Positions 1 through 12,885 of a DNA stretch of 64,000 bases are shown here, in pieces. Location: assembly GCF_964340395.1 (NCBI RefSeq), contig NC_135568.1, positions 13,511,776-13,575,775 on the forward strand. The letters run 5' to 3'. How positions within the stretch are numbered: position 1 is the stretch's first letter; every line of letters starts with the position of its first letter. The notes below the pieces were generated by a model. It did not search any database, was not told the DNA's origin, and was given only the letters and a program-made list of their open reading frames with translations. A program made the translations under genes and the position numbers. The DNA comes from Glandiceps talaboti (taxonomy: Eukaryota; Hemichordata; Enteropneusta; Spengelidae).

Positions 1-111
1 CTAAATATAACTCAACATCCACGTAGTATTTAGCAGCAATAATGAAAAATATAAATAATGCATTTCTTTGAAAATCATGGAAAGCCTACTTTTGAAAAAT
101 GTACATTTAGA

Positions 112-470
112 AATTATTCCACAACATTTTTCTTCGATCAGCTAAGAAAAATACAAGTTACCTAAGGGGCCTTGTTACCATGAGGCCTTGTTACCATGAG
201 GCCATCGACTACATTTGTAGTTGTGAGAAACCCCCTAAGGTCGCCAGTATTTGAAGGAAGAAAAATGTTGAGGAATAATATGATCATGATACCTCAATTT
301 ATGAAAAATCAGAAAAATATTTGTGAATTGGAACATTTTGACTCATATTTCAAGTACCACAGAACCAATTGTGTAGACGCGAGCTGTCGTGATACAGAAC
401 AACTAGGGTATAATGGATACCTTTTTTTTTGTTTGAATTTGTTCAACCATGCTAGCATGTAGTATAACAT
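112..470 (+). repeat. Foldback (MITE-like) repeat, copy A with tail
   Basis: Positions 112-281 form an imperfect palindrome. The left end reads ATTATTCC...TTCTTCGATCAGC and the right end mirrors it as ...GGAATAAT. The loop contains CCTAAGGGGCCTTGTTACC, part of which is locally duplicated. A roughly 190-base tail follows that aligns by eye with the tails of copies B and C (GTGTAGAC, GGTATAATG). An 88-residue open frame at 196-462 runs through the repeat and is not considered a gene. Confidence 0.6.
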
Positions 471-730
471 ACTATGTCAATATTTGGATTCATGATATGA
501 ATATAATTACACAGTAACATACAGATATAATGATATTGTTATCACTTCAGAGATTAGCCAACAGTACCACTGGTCATTTGACTGTTATTTAGCTTATCTC
601 TTTGGTACTATTGGTAAGTACTTAATTTGGTCTCATGACTGACTTGTAGAATATTAAATTTAATACAAATATAATTTCATTGATGTTAAGTAATAATTGA
701 AGATGACAGTTATTGGCTGACAATTAGATA

Positions 731-1085
731 TTATTCCCCAATAATTTTCAACGTTCAGCCAAGGAAAATATTAGGGACCTAAGGGGCCTTTGTTACTATG
801 TGTTGCCAGACTCGTAGTGACAACCCTTACATGTAGTAGGTCATGAGTATTTTCCAGCTGAATGAAGAGAAGTATTGGAGAATAACATAATTGTACAAGT
901 GTCAGTAATATCAAAGAAAAATCAGGTAAAAGTAATGGTAAGTTTGAATGTTTTGACTCGTATTTTGAACATGGCAGAATCAGTGATGTAGACATGTGTT
1001 GTCTTGACATAAACGTGCACTGAGACAACAGAAGTATATATGCCATATTTGTTCAACTTGGCTCATGCATGGTATAATGATAATT
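731..1085 (+). repeat. Foldback repeat, copy B with tail
   Basis: The arms are TTATTCCCCAATAATTTTCA (731 on) and its near-complement ending GGAGAATAAC at 886. Each arm contains a GTTCAGCC/AGCTGAAT block and a CTAAGGGGCC/GTAGTGACAA block. The tail to about 1085 matches copies A and C. No transposase is encoded, so if this is a DNA element it is non-autonomous. Confidence 0.65.
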
Positions 1086-3930
1086 ATACTAGGCAAGCCA
1101 AGTTGTACACATTTGGACAGAAAATAGGTGATTTATTATGGTTGTTCTACATTGTATGTCACGACATGTACAGTGTAAGTCACTAGTTCTGTACTGCTAA
1201 AAATATGAATCAAAACATTCCAACTCACCATAATATGACATGTATTTTCTTCATTTAAAAAAGAAAAATTAAGCTTGTGCAGGTATAACAGGTCATTACA
1301 GACTGCAAACAGGAAATTGAGAATACAGCGCCCTCGCTCAAATTGGGGGTATCATCACCTCATAGTACCGTTTCTTGTCCCATGGTATTCTATAATAGTG
1401 TAAATCAGGGATGTTTTTGTATTGTTCAGACATCAAGGAAAGCAGTAGTGCTCTATGATTAACCAAGTAAACTATACCATGTATACCCCCAAGGTACAGA
1501 CAGACAGGAAGTAGAGCGCCACCATGGCAAATTTTGGAAAGGCCTATTATATTATTAGATATGTTCTTGTATGTCACTTGTAAGTTGTAATTTATTTTCT
1601 TGGGTGAGGAAGAAAAATACAAGGAATTCTCTATAATTTCATGTGTATTGTGAAAATGCACAGTCATACTGCATATGGTCAACATCACATAAGTGTGGAT
1701 AACTGTTACTAGATTCGAAGTTACCAAGTTGAGAATTTTGCATGTACCATGGCATTGATGGGGAAAACAAAAGTTAATCAATTAATCTGATTCATATTAT
1801 TATCCGTATTTATAAATTTGGAATCAAATAAAATTGTGTGTGGTCTTTTGTTCAGTGCCAGAGTTCATGACCTTTGACCTAGCGGTTACGAGACAGACAA
1901 CAATCGATGAGATAAGTGTGTCTCTTGTTTCACAGATCATTACATCTGTCACTGACAATCAAGTACACAGAATCTGATATCTTGTTTAGTAGAAATGTTT
2001 AGTCAACAATTTAGAATTTAAACTCCTGGGATTGCCTATGTCATTAACATGTTGCACAGGGCAATTAGTCTAGATGTCAACCTGATATCGAATCATTTCT
2101 AACCCCAACTGAAAGACAGATCTTAAAGATTCGATGAAGGACTACGTGTACAGAAAAAAAGCCAGTAGGTCATTTGCAGACCTGCCATCTTGAATGATGA
2201 ATTATGGGAAATATATCATATTATTAATTAACATAAATGAATTGTTGTTGTAAACAATCTTGTCACATTGTATACATTTTATCACAAATAGCATATAGGT
2301 TTGATTGTCCTTGCCGGAGTTCTCTCCTGATGATCACCCCAGATTAACGAAAACTACAAATAGTCAATATTTATTCGAAAACATAATAATTCCCAGAGGA
2401 ATTACTAAAGGTTACAAAGCACAGACAAAAGTAAGTAAAATAAAATAAATTTAAAGTATACAGTCAAAATAAAAAAAGTTCAAAATTATAAAATAGTAAT
2501 AATAATTAAAAAAATAAATAAAATAACAAATCTATTAAAAAATTGAAACATACTACTGTGCTAAATGAGTTGTTCGAGTAGGTGTTGCTGTTTCATGTCT
2601 GAACATATGTGTATACATTGTGCAACATATCGTTAATCACATGAATTTTATATCATTCGCTAAATTTTCAAATGTAGGCACATACATGTACAATTTAATT
2701 TTTGCAATTAACGTTTGTCTATGATGATGATATAATCGGAAGTTTAATAAGAAATGTGCCTCAGCTTCAACATTATTTGACTTACAAATTGAACATGTTC
2801 TTTCCTCTAGGGGAATTTTTTAAGTGTCTTCCTATTTCTATTTTTAGATTGTGGATGCTGAATATTCCCACAATCCTTTGCATCTGAACATGCTCACTTT
2901 GGATGGCAAGTTGGTTATTTTGTGTTCTGCTTTGTAAGCATAGGTTTTGGAGTACAATGTAGTCTGGTTTTGTTTTGCTAAATATAAATTATAATGATTT
3001 TGTAGGCCACAAGTACTCAAAGTAATCAACACCCATAACATATTGAAGTTTTGTATGAGCGACCACACATACAAATGTACGTTCACTTGAGAAATCAAAA
3101 TGACACAGTTTCACAGAATTTTTCCACACACAGCTGTTGGACAAATGATATATGTTCCGCCAGTACAAATGTTTTCAAGGGTTATTTTTATAACACTACA
3201 GGTGATACATACAGTTAAACATTGCAAATGTACAAAAACGTGTCAAACATTGAATACAGTGTATTAGCTTAGGTGTTGGAGCCCCGGTAACAGAAATGGG
3301 ACAGTCTGCAAACAAGCTTACACACGTACATGTAGTTTCCGATACATTATACCCAGTGTGCCCTCTAATGATAGCCAAATTTTGTTGTAGTTTGTCAAAT
3401 TGATAAAAACTGGCATTTCTTGTGAGTCACCACATAGTAAGAGATAGGGGAACAATACATTTTGGTGCGTCACTAGAAATTGTATGCGTCAATGGCACGT
3501 CAAATTGGCTTAGATGGCACACTGATTATACCATAAATTTGGTAGGGAACCCTGGTAGAGTGACTCATTTACTTAGATAGATTTTCCCTACTTACTGCCC
3601 ATAACATACAACCTTGATACATTACAGAAATACAGAATAAATAAATCCAGTGTAGGTTATTTTCACTACATGAAGCAGACACCAGTGACACATTCTGTAC
3701 TTGTGTTCAGAGTACAAATAAGAAATATTGTGAAAAATATTGAAAAACTATAAAAACAAAATAAAATTACACACATTGATGCAAATGTAATATTTGTTAT
3801 TGCTTATATAATCAATTATAAATAATATAGATACATGTATAAATATTAAAATAACCAATAAATATGTATTTATTGTGTGTATGTGTCTGTCTATGAATGA
3901 TATTCCAGGTGTACACTAAGGACAGCCAAG
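1086..3930. other. No gene seen; AT-rich unique-looking DNA
   Basis: I see no recognisable exon, RNA gene or mobile element. The longest open frame (minus, 1338-1781) has no recognisable domain and a low-complexity hydrophobic composition, so it is treated as chance. The stretch 2400-2560 is very A-rich. Confidence 0.5.
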
Positions 3931-3934
3931 TTAT

Positions 3935-4004
3935 TTCTATTCTATTGTATTCTATTCATGCATTTATATATACATTTATATAATATATATGTCATATATA
4001 TACA

Positions 4005-4091
<87 letters not shown>

Positions 4092-4180
4092 GTTGTATTC
4101 TATTATATTCTATTATATTATATTAAATTATATTAAATTATATTATATTATATATATATATGACATATATACATATATAT
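3935..4180. repeat. (TA)n microsatellite with pentanucleotide flanks
   Basis: A run of about 80 bases of alternating TA occupies 4010-4089. It is flanked by TATTC/TATTA-type pentanucleotide repeats (3935-3957 and 4095-4150) and a second short TA tract. An open frame of Tyr-Ile repeats arises only from this simple sequence. Confidence 0.95.
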
Positions 4181-5404
4181 ATTCTATAAAAAATGTACAA
4201 TATTTGATTTTTTTAAATTGATTATTTACATTGTACATTCACCAAATCATGAAACTGATTTTAAGTCAGTGATTAAATGATGAACAAGTCCCAGACACAA
4301 GTCTAATCTGGTATGCATGAAGTGATTCCTTCTCTATATATAGCATGTCATGTTGAATACACATAGCTAGGTAATACCACAACAGAGAGGAGTGACGATT
4401 CATGGAAGACTTATCTCAAAATTGTCAGAAAAAAATGGCTTGTTATTTGTTGTGATCAATCATGTGATCATACATTGTGTGTATAAATAATCAGGGTATG
4501 TTTTTCAAAGTTTATGATTTTTAATACATGTGCAGAAAATGATTGAAAGTCATCTCAAAGTGTCTGTGAACTTTATTTGAACTACTGTATTGAGATGTCT
4601 ATGTAACCTACTTACATGATAAAGAGATTGTGTATTCCTTGGATTTTCTGTATTCCTTGGATTTTCAGATGATGACATTTCCATTATTTGTTTAATTTGA
4701 AAACATTTGGATAATAGGACTAGTGCAAACTTTTATATAGATAAACTGAAGATCAGGAATTTGAGTTTGATTTTTTGTGAGAAATTGATTCCAGAAATAC
4801 CATTCATCCGTAGCTGTTGTGGTGACTTCCTTTACATGTAATTAAATTGACTTCTTGAAGGCCCTGGAGTCCAACTTCATTTCTTGTGATGTAATTGCAT
4901 TTTACTCAGTTAAAGTTACACAATGTGATTTGTCCAACCTTAAAATAAAAAATAGATTATGTGATTGTTAACCATTGACTTGACATATTATTTTAAGTAT
5001 ATTAATTTTTGCACACCAACATTTTAGCAGAAATACAATTTTTTAACATATTGGTTCCACTTTTTAGTGTTGATGAACAATTTTTGACCAAAGTGCACAA
5101 AGCCACATCACTTTTTTTAAGTTTATGCATTGATTCACTCTAAATACATGTTAGAATTTGCCTGTGAAAGTGTTTACATTTCATGCTGGTTTTGCATGCA
5201 AAAATAATGTAAGTCTTTTTTATTGTACACGTATGACATTCACAGTAGATCTGGTTCATACAATATGCAAACCAATGCAGTGACCTTTCTTCCCAGGGAT
5301 TTGTCTGTTGAGGAGAGTGTGATGGCCATACATGTACAAGGTTGAAGGAAGGTCATCTGTCACTGAAGAAATTTATAATTGATCAAGTGGAAAATAATCC
5401 AAAT
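4181..5404. other. No gene seen
   Basis: AT-rich sequence without recognisable exons. A short direct duplication (GTATTCCTTGGATTTTC, about 4631-4667) is the only local structure noted. Confidence 0.5.
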
Positions 5405-5840
5405 AAAAAACTATCACCCTATCGATATCAGGCTTCTACTCTAGACTGTAAGATACATGTACATGTAGTTTATGTTGTTCAGCCCTATCAGGCATCTAAG
5501 TTCTAAACCTTTGTCAGATACATTGTGCTGTTCACCCCTATCACTGTATCAGGCTTCTGCCTAAACCACTGATGCATTGTACAAAAATTGTACCTATCAG
5601 GCTTCTAAACCAGTGTAAGATGCATTGTGCCGTTCAGCCCTCTCAGGCTTCTAAACCAATGCAAGATGCATTGTGCCGTTCAGCCCTCTCAGGCTTCTAA
5701 ACTACTGTAAGATGCTTGCCGTTCAGTCCTATCAGGCTTCTAAACCAGTGTAAGATACATTGTGATGTGCAGCCTTATCAGGCTTCTAAACTACTGTAAG
5801 ATGCATTGTGCCATTCAGCCCTATCACTATCAGGCTTCTA
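5405..5840. repeat. Minisatellite, about 46-bp unit
   Basis: About eight to nine imperfect units share the cores CCCTATCAGGCTTCTAAACC and GTAAGATGCATTGTGCCGTT. Units vary by small deletions, and some are truncated. Not coding: there is no long open frame through the array. Confidence 0.9.
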
Positions 5841-8412
5841 GAACAAGAATGACAGTTGATAGCATGGCACGAATGTGGTATCATACAGACCACTGAGAAA
5901 GTACAAATCAGCAATTTATAAAATACACATCTTACTAGTAATTAGTTTTAACAATGTGATCATTAGGATCAATGACTTGTAATTGGTTTGTGTAATTATT
6001 GGTCATTTAAATTCATTGATTTGACACTAACCTTGAATTTAAGCCATAGCAGACGTAAATATTAACTTTAGTAAATTTTCCCATGGTAAATATTTACTTG
6101 CCCATGGTACATGTAAATACATCAAGACTTGACTGGAAAACAGGTTTAATCATTTTAGTTAGCTAAAGTTTATCTGTCTACTTGATATTTGATGGTACTA
6201 TGTACACAGGCTTGATGCCCATGTGTAAACAGTATAACTAAACAGTCAGGACTATTTACATATGTTATTGTTTGTCAACAAATTTGTTAGTAGGTGATCC
6301 TACATGTTTCAGCTAGTTCAACATAATACAAAAATTAAATTAAAAAAAAATATTAATAAAAAAATTAGTTCCTATTACAGCTTCTTTTAGTATAACCGTA
6401 AGTGTAACCATAAATTTAAAAAAAAAGATACAGCGATTACATTTTTTGGCGAATTTCAGGTTTTTCAAAAAACACCCAAATATTGACCAATCACCAAGCT
6501 CACAAGGTAGAGGAAACACAGATTAACAAATAGGTGTCCGAGCTTTGAACTTGTTGTCAATGTTTGATGTCGTACATGACAATAAAATCACTGAGATTTT
6601 GAACTTCTTGTTTTAAATAACGAGGATCCTTGGCATACCACAGACAGGTTAGTCATATTGTTAGTTTTGTAAACACAGAATGACAATTAGACATCAAAGT
6701 GTAGAACTTGTTTTTCAAACGTCGTACACGACTGATATTTGTAGTCTGTCCACAAGTTAGACTTGCTGTCTGTGATGATAACATACATTCCTACTGTAAG
6801 GTTAGTCTTGATAAAGTTCGATTATTTTATAAACGTACCTTGGATTCTGTAGACTGAACTCGTTAATCGTAATCGTGTTATAAACCATCGTGTACCTCAG
6901 GCAGGTTAGTTGTATTTGTACATTTTTAGTTTTTTCATGTCTTTTTTAAAAAAAATGTCAAACTCTTGAAGGATCATTAAAAAAGAAGGATAAAAAGATG
7001 GGAAATGTAACATAATTAACTGCGTCAAATTTTATCATTCATCCAAGGTTAACATAACCACATTTTTGTGTTGTGAAGTCCAGATTTTCCCTACTCGAGG
7101 CCTGTTATTTGTGAAATTTTGTGTTCAGAAAATGTAAAGTTTTTCATCATGATATTGCAGATGGGCTCTGCTTCTGTCAGTTTTTCTGTAGAGTGTAAGT
7201 TTGACTCTAGAAGAATAAGACAAATTAGATAACACAGGTGCGATCAGAGGTGATTGAGGACAACATAAACACTAATGTAGAAAACATGGATTCAGATAGG
7301 GATGAATAGCTTTTGATTTGTCTCGGTCAACGGATAATGGAATCACAGATACTCATCTTGCTAATATTTATTTTGTTCAGATTTGTAATTATATAAAATC
7401 TACCTGAGTTCCCTAGCCATTCTACTAATGATCCCAGAGAAAAATTTTTGAGAGAACAGAAATTGCTAATTTGATGCATTCCTAAATTTCCTATCCTGTT
7501 TTTTCAGCCTAGAAACTGCTGGACTATTTGACATAACATATTGCATAGAGAACGACATTGTCAATAGTCATATATACTTATATAGCCATAGTCTAGATGC
7601 TGTACATGGACTCATTTTTCTATGGAGAGAAAGATCGATGAAATCGACGCCATGTATCGCATCTACATGTACGTGTCTAGACGAGGATAGCCTAGTCGCT
7701 GAGCTACTGCTTTTCGGATTCTACAACCATAGTGAAAGCACTCTTAATTTCTTTTCCCTGGAATTCCCTAACTTTGTGTATGTGTGAACATGCAGCAGGA
7801 TTAGATGTTGGATAGGAATGTAATAAGTTCTCACTAGTGTGTACGTGACTAACACACAAACACACGGATATAAATTGATTCGTCTGTCGTGTGTCTTGTT
7901 TGAATATAAACCTCAGACAGAGTGTTAAGTGCTTTGTTGATCTCTATGGAATATCATGTATTCCAGAATAACTTTGATAGTTTGAATTTTAATTGTGGCC
8001 ATATTTAAAGCCTTTAAACAGGGTCACACAATAAAATTCAAATTAGCAGTACTTTAATCGGCCAAAAAAAATCTTATGATTATCGAAGTCATTACCATAT
8101 CCATTTATCAGGGTATGGTCAGAGTACAGACAAAGAAGAAACAGTAAACAATTTGATTGAACCCTGTAAAAATTACGGAAATAAGCGTATGGGTCGTTAC
8201 TTACAGGATTTATTTGTATGCTTTACAAGTGATTTCAAGCGTGGATGCATACACATGTATGTGGTATTTGCGCTGCAGCAAATTACTAAAAACATTATTG
8301 CATATTTGTATTCAAATGAGTGTGCAATATTCCATGGACACAAAGTGATTTAAAATGTAGAGTTGTGTCTTTTACAAAATTTGCTGATTTGCATAAACGT
8401 ATGTATTATATT
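5841..8412. other. No gene seen; three donor-like AGGTTAGT motifs
   Basis: No exon could be supported. AGGTTAGT occurs near 6647, 6799 and 6904, each within similar local context, which suggests a diffuse diverged repeat. A short open frame starting at 7624 (22 codons) and a 66-codon frame at 8153 have no recognisable features. Confidence 0.45.
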
Positions 8413-8575
8413 ATAATAACAGAATCCCATGACGCGTGAGTTCCAGTGCGGGTACTTAGGGGTATTTGCACTCATGCTTGTAGTGTTTTCTGCTGCACTT
8501 ACACTATAAATATGCTCATGGAAGTAGGACTATAAAGAACACCGCAAGCACTCGCACAAATACCTTGAGTGTACA
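8413..8575 (+). repeat. Dispersed repeat shared with 61.6 kb
   Basis: It begins ATAATAACAGAATCCCATGAC and contains GGGGTATTTGCACTCATGC and TGTTTTCTGCTGCACTT. The same ordered blocks occur at 61626-61780. The ends of the element are partly complementary (GGGGTATTT against AAATACC), so it is a foldback-type repeat. Confidence 0.6.
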
Positions 8576-10160
8576 ACGCTGACATTCTCTCAGGTCATGG
8601 TGTTGTCAGAATTTCATGTTTTTACTTTTATGGGGAGGAGGAGGTACATATAAATAAACTTTTACTCTGAACGCTAGTGTAGCAAGAGTGAATGGTTGAA
8701 TATAGTTACTTTGGAGCGGTAAATTGGAAACGAATGCGACGTTTCGATCTGTTGTACATGTACTGTCCTATTGATTCTTGGACAATGAACCATATATTCT
8801 CCATTGAATAGTTGAAGATTTTGCATTGATAGAAATTGACACCACATACACATGCCCTTTCTATTTTGGCTATGAAATATAACAACAAACAAACATACAT
8901 GTACCATGCAAAAGTGAAGTGAAAGTCCTTTTTAGACAATAATTGAATGTTTTTAAAAGTCAATCTAGTGTGCAATGAGGTGTAAAGACTGATCAGTATC
9001 TCTCACCTTGCTACATGTTTATTTATGTCTAAAGTCTTTATGCTTTCACAGTAATTTGACCACAACCTTTCTATAGCACAGGTACCTTCCACATTCGTGC
9101 CAAAAAAAATGTAACAAAAATTCATGTTTTTTTAAAACTTTTTTGCAAATCTTGCTTTCATTTTGGATTGGAATTAAAGAAATGATATTTACTTATGGTA
9201 TTCTATCAAAATATTTATGGAAAAGTTATCATAACTCTAGTAGCTACACAATTTTTTGAGGAGAACATTTTGCTGTACATGTATCAATAACTGTAGGCTA
9301 ATGTATTATTGACAGATTTGTAGTATAGGTATTATGTATATGTATATGTATGTAGGTCAGTGCACCTGGCAGGGTGAGTCTTTTGTTTGGTGTTGGCCCT
9401 GCATCAACAATACAGTTGGTAAAAACGGTTGATGTATTTATAACAAGGAACAATGAATTGCGCAATTGACTAACTGTTGTTGGTATTCCTGTGACTTTAG
9501 GTCAGATAATGTATTACTACGTAGAAATGTTGCGATAACCTTGAAAGTTTGACATGGATCGAACAAGTATGCAGAGCATGGCATGTAGTGACTACATGTA
9601 GGTATGCACGTCGTCACTTGTATAGCACATTAGCAGTTTATTTTGCCATGGAAACCATTTGACTTCAGAATGAATGTGACAAATATAAGTTGTTTACTTT
9701 AGAGCGTCAACTTTTCAATATTGTAGAAAGTGAGTCACACCAATGCAAACATTAGTAAGTTAGTTTGTCAGCAAAAATGTCAATACATGTACATGTACTG
9801 TGTGCCATGATGAAACTAATCTCTGAACTTTGTGGTACAGTGTACTGTATTGTTACTATGTGATAGATACATGGAAGTATTTCATTTCTACATGTGCAAT
9901 GCATGTGTGTTATGGAAATCTTGTAGTTACTGAAGGGTAAATGTATGTCTTTCACTCCTAGCTTCTACTTGTACTCGGTTCCTCTTTACTCAATTTCTTG
10001 GTTGGTTGTGGTGGGAAAGTCAGTTATTACCGTTTTTTCTTCATTGCCATAAAGCTATTTCAGCATAATTTTAGGAATATTGACAGCCTTGCCTACCCAG
10101 GGGAATACATGTATGTGACTGTCCTTTGTGCAAGCAACTATGGATGCAGTCATCTAGTCA
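8576..10160. other. No gene seen
   Basis: AT-rich, with several TACATGTA palindromes (for example near 9786). The minus-strand frames at 8674-8975 overlap one another, have no recognisable domain and lack splice context. Confidence 0.45.
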
Positions 10161-10164
10161 TTGG

Positions 10165-10700
10165 CGAAGCTCTCTACACCCGAGGGATTTGTCTTGGTGT
10201 TATTATTATCTCAAGAAGCTCTCTAAACCTAGAGACTTGTCTTGGTATTACTGTCTCAAGAAGCTCTCTACACCCAGAGACTTGTCTTGGTGATACTATC
10301 GCAAGAAGCTCTCTAAACCTAGGGACTTGTCTTGGTGTTACTGTCTCAAGAAGCTCTCTACACCCAGAGACTTGTCTTGGTGATACTATCGCAAGAAGCT
10401 CTCTAAACCTAGGGACTTGTCTTGGTGTTACTGTCTCAAGAAGCTCTCTACACCCAGAGACTTGTCTTGGTGATACTATCGCAAGAAGCTCTCTAAACCT
10501 AGGGACTTGTCTTGGTGTTACTGTCTCAAGAAGCTCTCTACACCCAGAGACTTGTCTTGGTGATACTATCGCAAGAAGCTCTCTAAACCTAGGGACTTGT
10601 CTTGGTGTTACTGTCTCAAGAAGCTCTCTACACCCAGAGACTTGTCTTGGTGTTACTATCTCAAGAAGCTCTCTACACCCAGAGACTTGTCTTGGTGACG
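10165..10700 (+). repeat. 45-bp minisatellite with 90-bp higher-order period
   Basis: About twelve monomers of 45 bp built on AAGAAGCTCTCTA...ACTTGTCTTGGTG. Two monomer types alternate: one with CACCCAGAGA and GATACTATCGC, the other with AACCTAGGGA and GTTACTGTCTC. This gives a 90-bp dimer period. Because 45 is a multiple of three, the array is open on the + strand (frame 9998-10717) as a 15-residue repeat with the core RSSL-x2-TCLG. I do not regard that frame as a demonstrated gene, because there is no recognised domain or splice context. Confidence 0.95.
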
Positions 10701-10717
10701 GGATGTTACTGTGTTAA

Positions 10718-12334
10718 CCCTTTCACCACCGATTCCCTCAATTGAGGGAACGCGCTAGGGCGCCCACCGATTCCCTCAATTGAGGGAACGCCAGAGTTCA
10801 TTCACCTACCTCGCCGTTATGCCGTTAAACGGCAGCTATTGCTGCAAAAATTGCTGCCATAACTAGTTCCACACATGCGTATTAGCCTTGTTTATCTACA
10901 CTGCCATTTTGAAAGCATGATAGTGAACGATATCAGGAGTACGATCCAAATGACGAGCGATCGTAATTTTATGTGCGTTTTTCGCTCACAAAATCGAATT
11001 TCAACATGGCGGAAGTAATTAACGGCTCTCATAACATGGTGTACGATATAAATTATGTCACTATCTTTGGATATTTCGACAGAATTTGACTCGAAATACA
11101 TCGTTGAATACAAGTATTTAGCTATGGGAACACATTGTACTTGTATGTAAGCATCAAATTCCCGCTAAGACCGTGTGAGCTGCCGACGGCAGTTTATGGT
11201 TGAATTTTTGAATGTCATTCAAATTTACGCAATCTTGTGACCGTGCCGACGCCCATGCTAACGTTCTAGGGGTAATTTTTGGCAATATCATGGATTATTT
11301 TGGTTTTATTTCTTTTTGTTACGGCTCAATAATGACTTGTATTTGTATTAGCTCACTGTGTAGAGGTCAGTGGAGGGAAACTTACGCTTGATGTTGGCGA
11401 TTTTCCGATCGGATTTTTTACGTGCGTTTTTCAATGTAAAATTCAAATTTCAACATCGGCGAAGCAAAATCTGTCTCCCCTAACATCGTTTGCAATGTAA
11501 ATAAAGGTGCTGTTCGTAGAAATTTCAACTCAATTTTACTATGAATACGATGTTTTATACAAGGAGATGGTTGAGTGAACTCGATGCAGTATATGGAAGG
11601 ATCAGATTATCGCAACGTAACTTCAAAGTCCCGACTGCATATTTGCTTTTGTGGGTAAGCATGTCGGCAAAAAGCGTCACGTTGGCGTCCCGATTCGGAC
11701 TCGTATACTACCAACTTGTGGGCATTTTTTACTGATTTTGAGGATAAATTTGGTGATAATTTTTTGTTGTTCTGTCAAAAAATGATATATAATTACACAA
11801 ACTGATTTTTCTGAAGGTATTGGGGCGACGACTTCAGATATTTTTTACCCTTCATTGCCGGTGCGGGGGCCGACTATTGCGTCGTAATCGGATTAGTAGG
11901 CCGTTAATTATTTTCGTTCAAATTTAATACGACTGAAAATAACATTTTCTGACAAATTTTCGCCGATTTTGACCATTTAGTCAGTATACAGAAGTTTTGT
12001 AAGAACATGAATGTTGGTATTTTGAATTTTGTTTGTAATATAAATATTTTGTTTATTTGTGATATGTCAATAAATAAACAACCAGTGTTTGTTTTATTAA
12101 TATTTTGTTACTTTAATCCATATTTCGGTTGTGTGTGTGATATTTGAATGCATGTATTTGCAACTATGATGTAGAAAATTTATTTTCCATTCAAATGATA
12201 CCTTATTTTTCAAAAATAAGCAACTCTAAGTATTTTTATATCAGTTTGATTACACCACACTCACTCTCACATTATGTCAGTGAGGGGGCTGGTGGACAAC
12301 ACACAATCCCATGAGGCAATTGGTGGTGAAAGGG
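10718..12334. mobile_element. Non-autonomous piggyBac-type element, 1,617 bp
   Basis: The element is bounded by TTAA at 10714-10717 and 12335-12338. Its terminal inverted repeats begin CCCTTTCACCACC on the left and end GGTGGTGAAAGGG on the right. TTAA target duplication with CCCTTT-type ends is the hallmark of the piggyBac superfamily. The interior has no piggyBac transposase: the longest frames are 73 codons (minus, 10892-11113) and 64 codons (+, 11541-11735), neither recognisable. Two interior segments (about 10960-11120 and 11400-11570) resemble each other, sharing GTGCGTTTTTC and AATTTCAACAT, so the interior contains an old duplication. The composition is visibly richer in CG dinucleotides than the flanks. 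It sits directly beside the 45-bp minisatellite. Orientation cannot be assigned. Confidence 0.88.
10727..10790. repeat. Subterminal duplicated 18-bp perfect palindromes
   Basis: TTCCCTCAATTGAGGGAA occurs at 10733-10750 and again at 10771-10788, each within a longer direct repeat CACCGATT...GGAACG. This lies just inside the left inverted repeat of the piggyBac-type element. Duplicated subterminal sites are often transposase or host-factor binding sites; that role is inferred here. Confidence 0.85.
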
Positions 12335-12338
12335 TTAA

Positions 12339-12885
12339 ACTCTCTACTCACTACTTCAGGTTATACTACATGTATAATTATAAGTTTAAATAGCAGTATT
12401 CATGTATATCAGCATGTAAGGGTATTTTTTATTATGCGTACATATAAATAATTAAAATGTCAAAGGCTGAATGAGGAATGAACCACATAAATAAACAATA
12501 CACAGGCAACAAAAAGAAACTAACCACTCAACCATAAAAAATTTGACCCAAAATCATCACAACCAGCCATCCATGCTGCTATGCAATTGTTAAAGAAATC
12601 TTACACTCTGGTATGTCATTCCACTACCCACATGTATTGTGTAAAGTTTTTAGATATTACAAACCAATGTTGTGAATTTGAAAGAGTTAAAGAGGAAATG
12701 AGAACGAGAGATTTTGTGAGCAAACACTGTGCTAAGCATTGCTGAATCACTATTGTGTTAGGTGCCAGTATTTGGTGACCTTGATTGACCTTGTAAGTAG
12801 GTCAGATACATCCCAATTCAGAGTTATTCAGTCTGTAACTGTGACCTATTTTCAGCAGGTTAATGTACATGTACAAAATATTGGT
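12339..12885. other. No gene seen
   Basis: AT-rich spacer between the piggyBac-type element and the SINE. No exon or repeat was recognised. Confidence 0.5.

Noticed and set aside
1338-1781. 147-codon minus frame
   Set aside because: No recognisable motif, repeat or splice context; composition like translated AT-rich noncoding DNA.
3958-4221. Tyr-Ile-repeat frame
   Set aside because: Translation of (TA)n.
7157-7192. Exon-like ATTGCAG|ATGGGCTCTG ... GAGT|GTAAGT
   Set aside because: Only 34 bases, contains a stop in the frame starting at its ATG, and its phase does not fit the TRAK chain.
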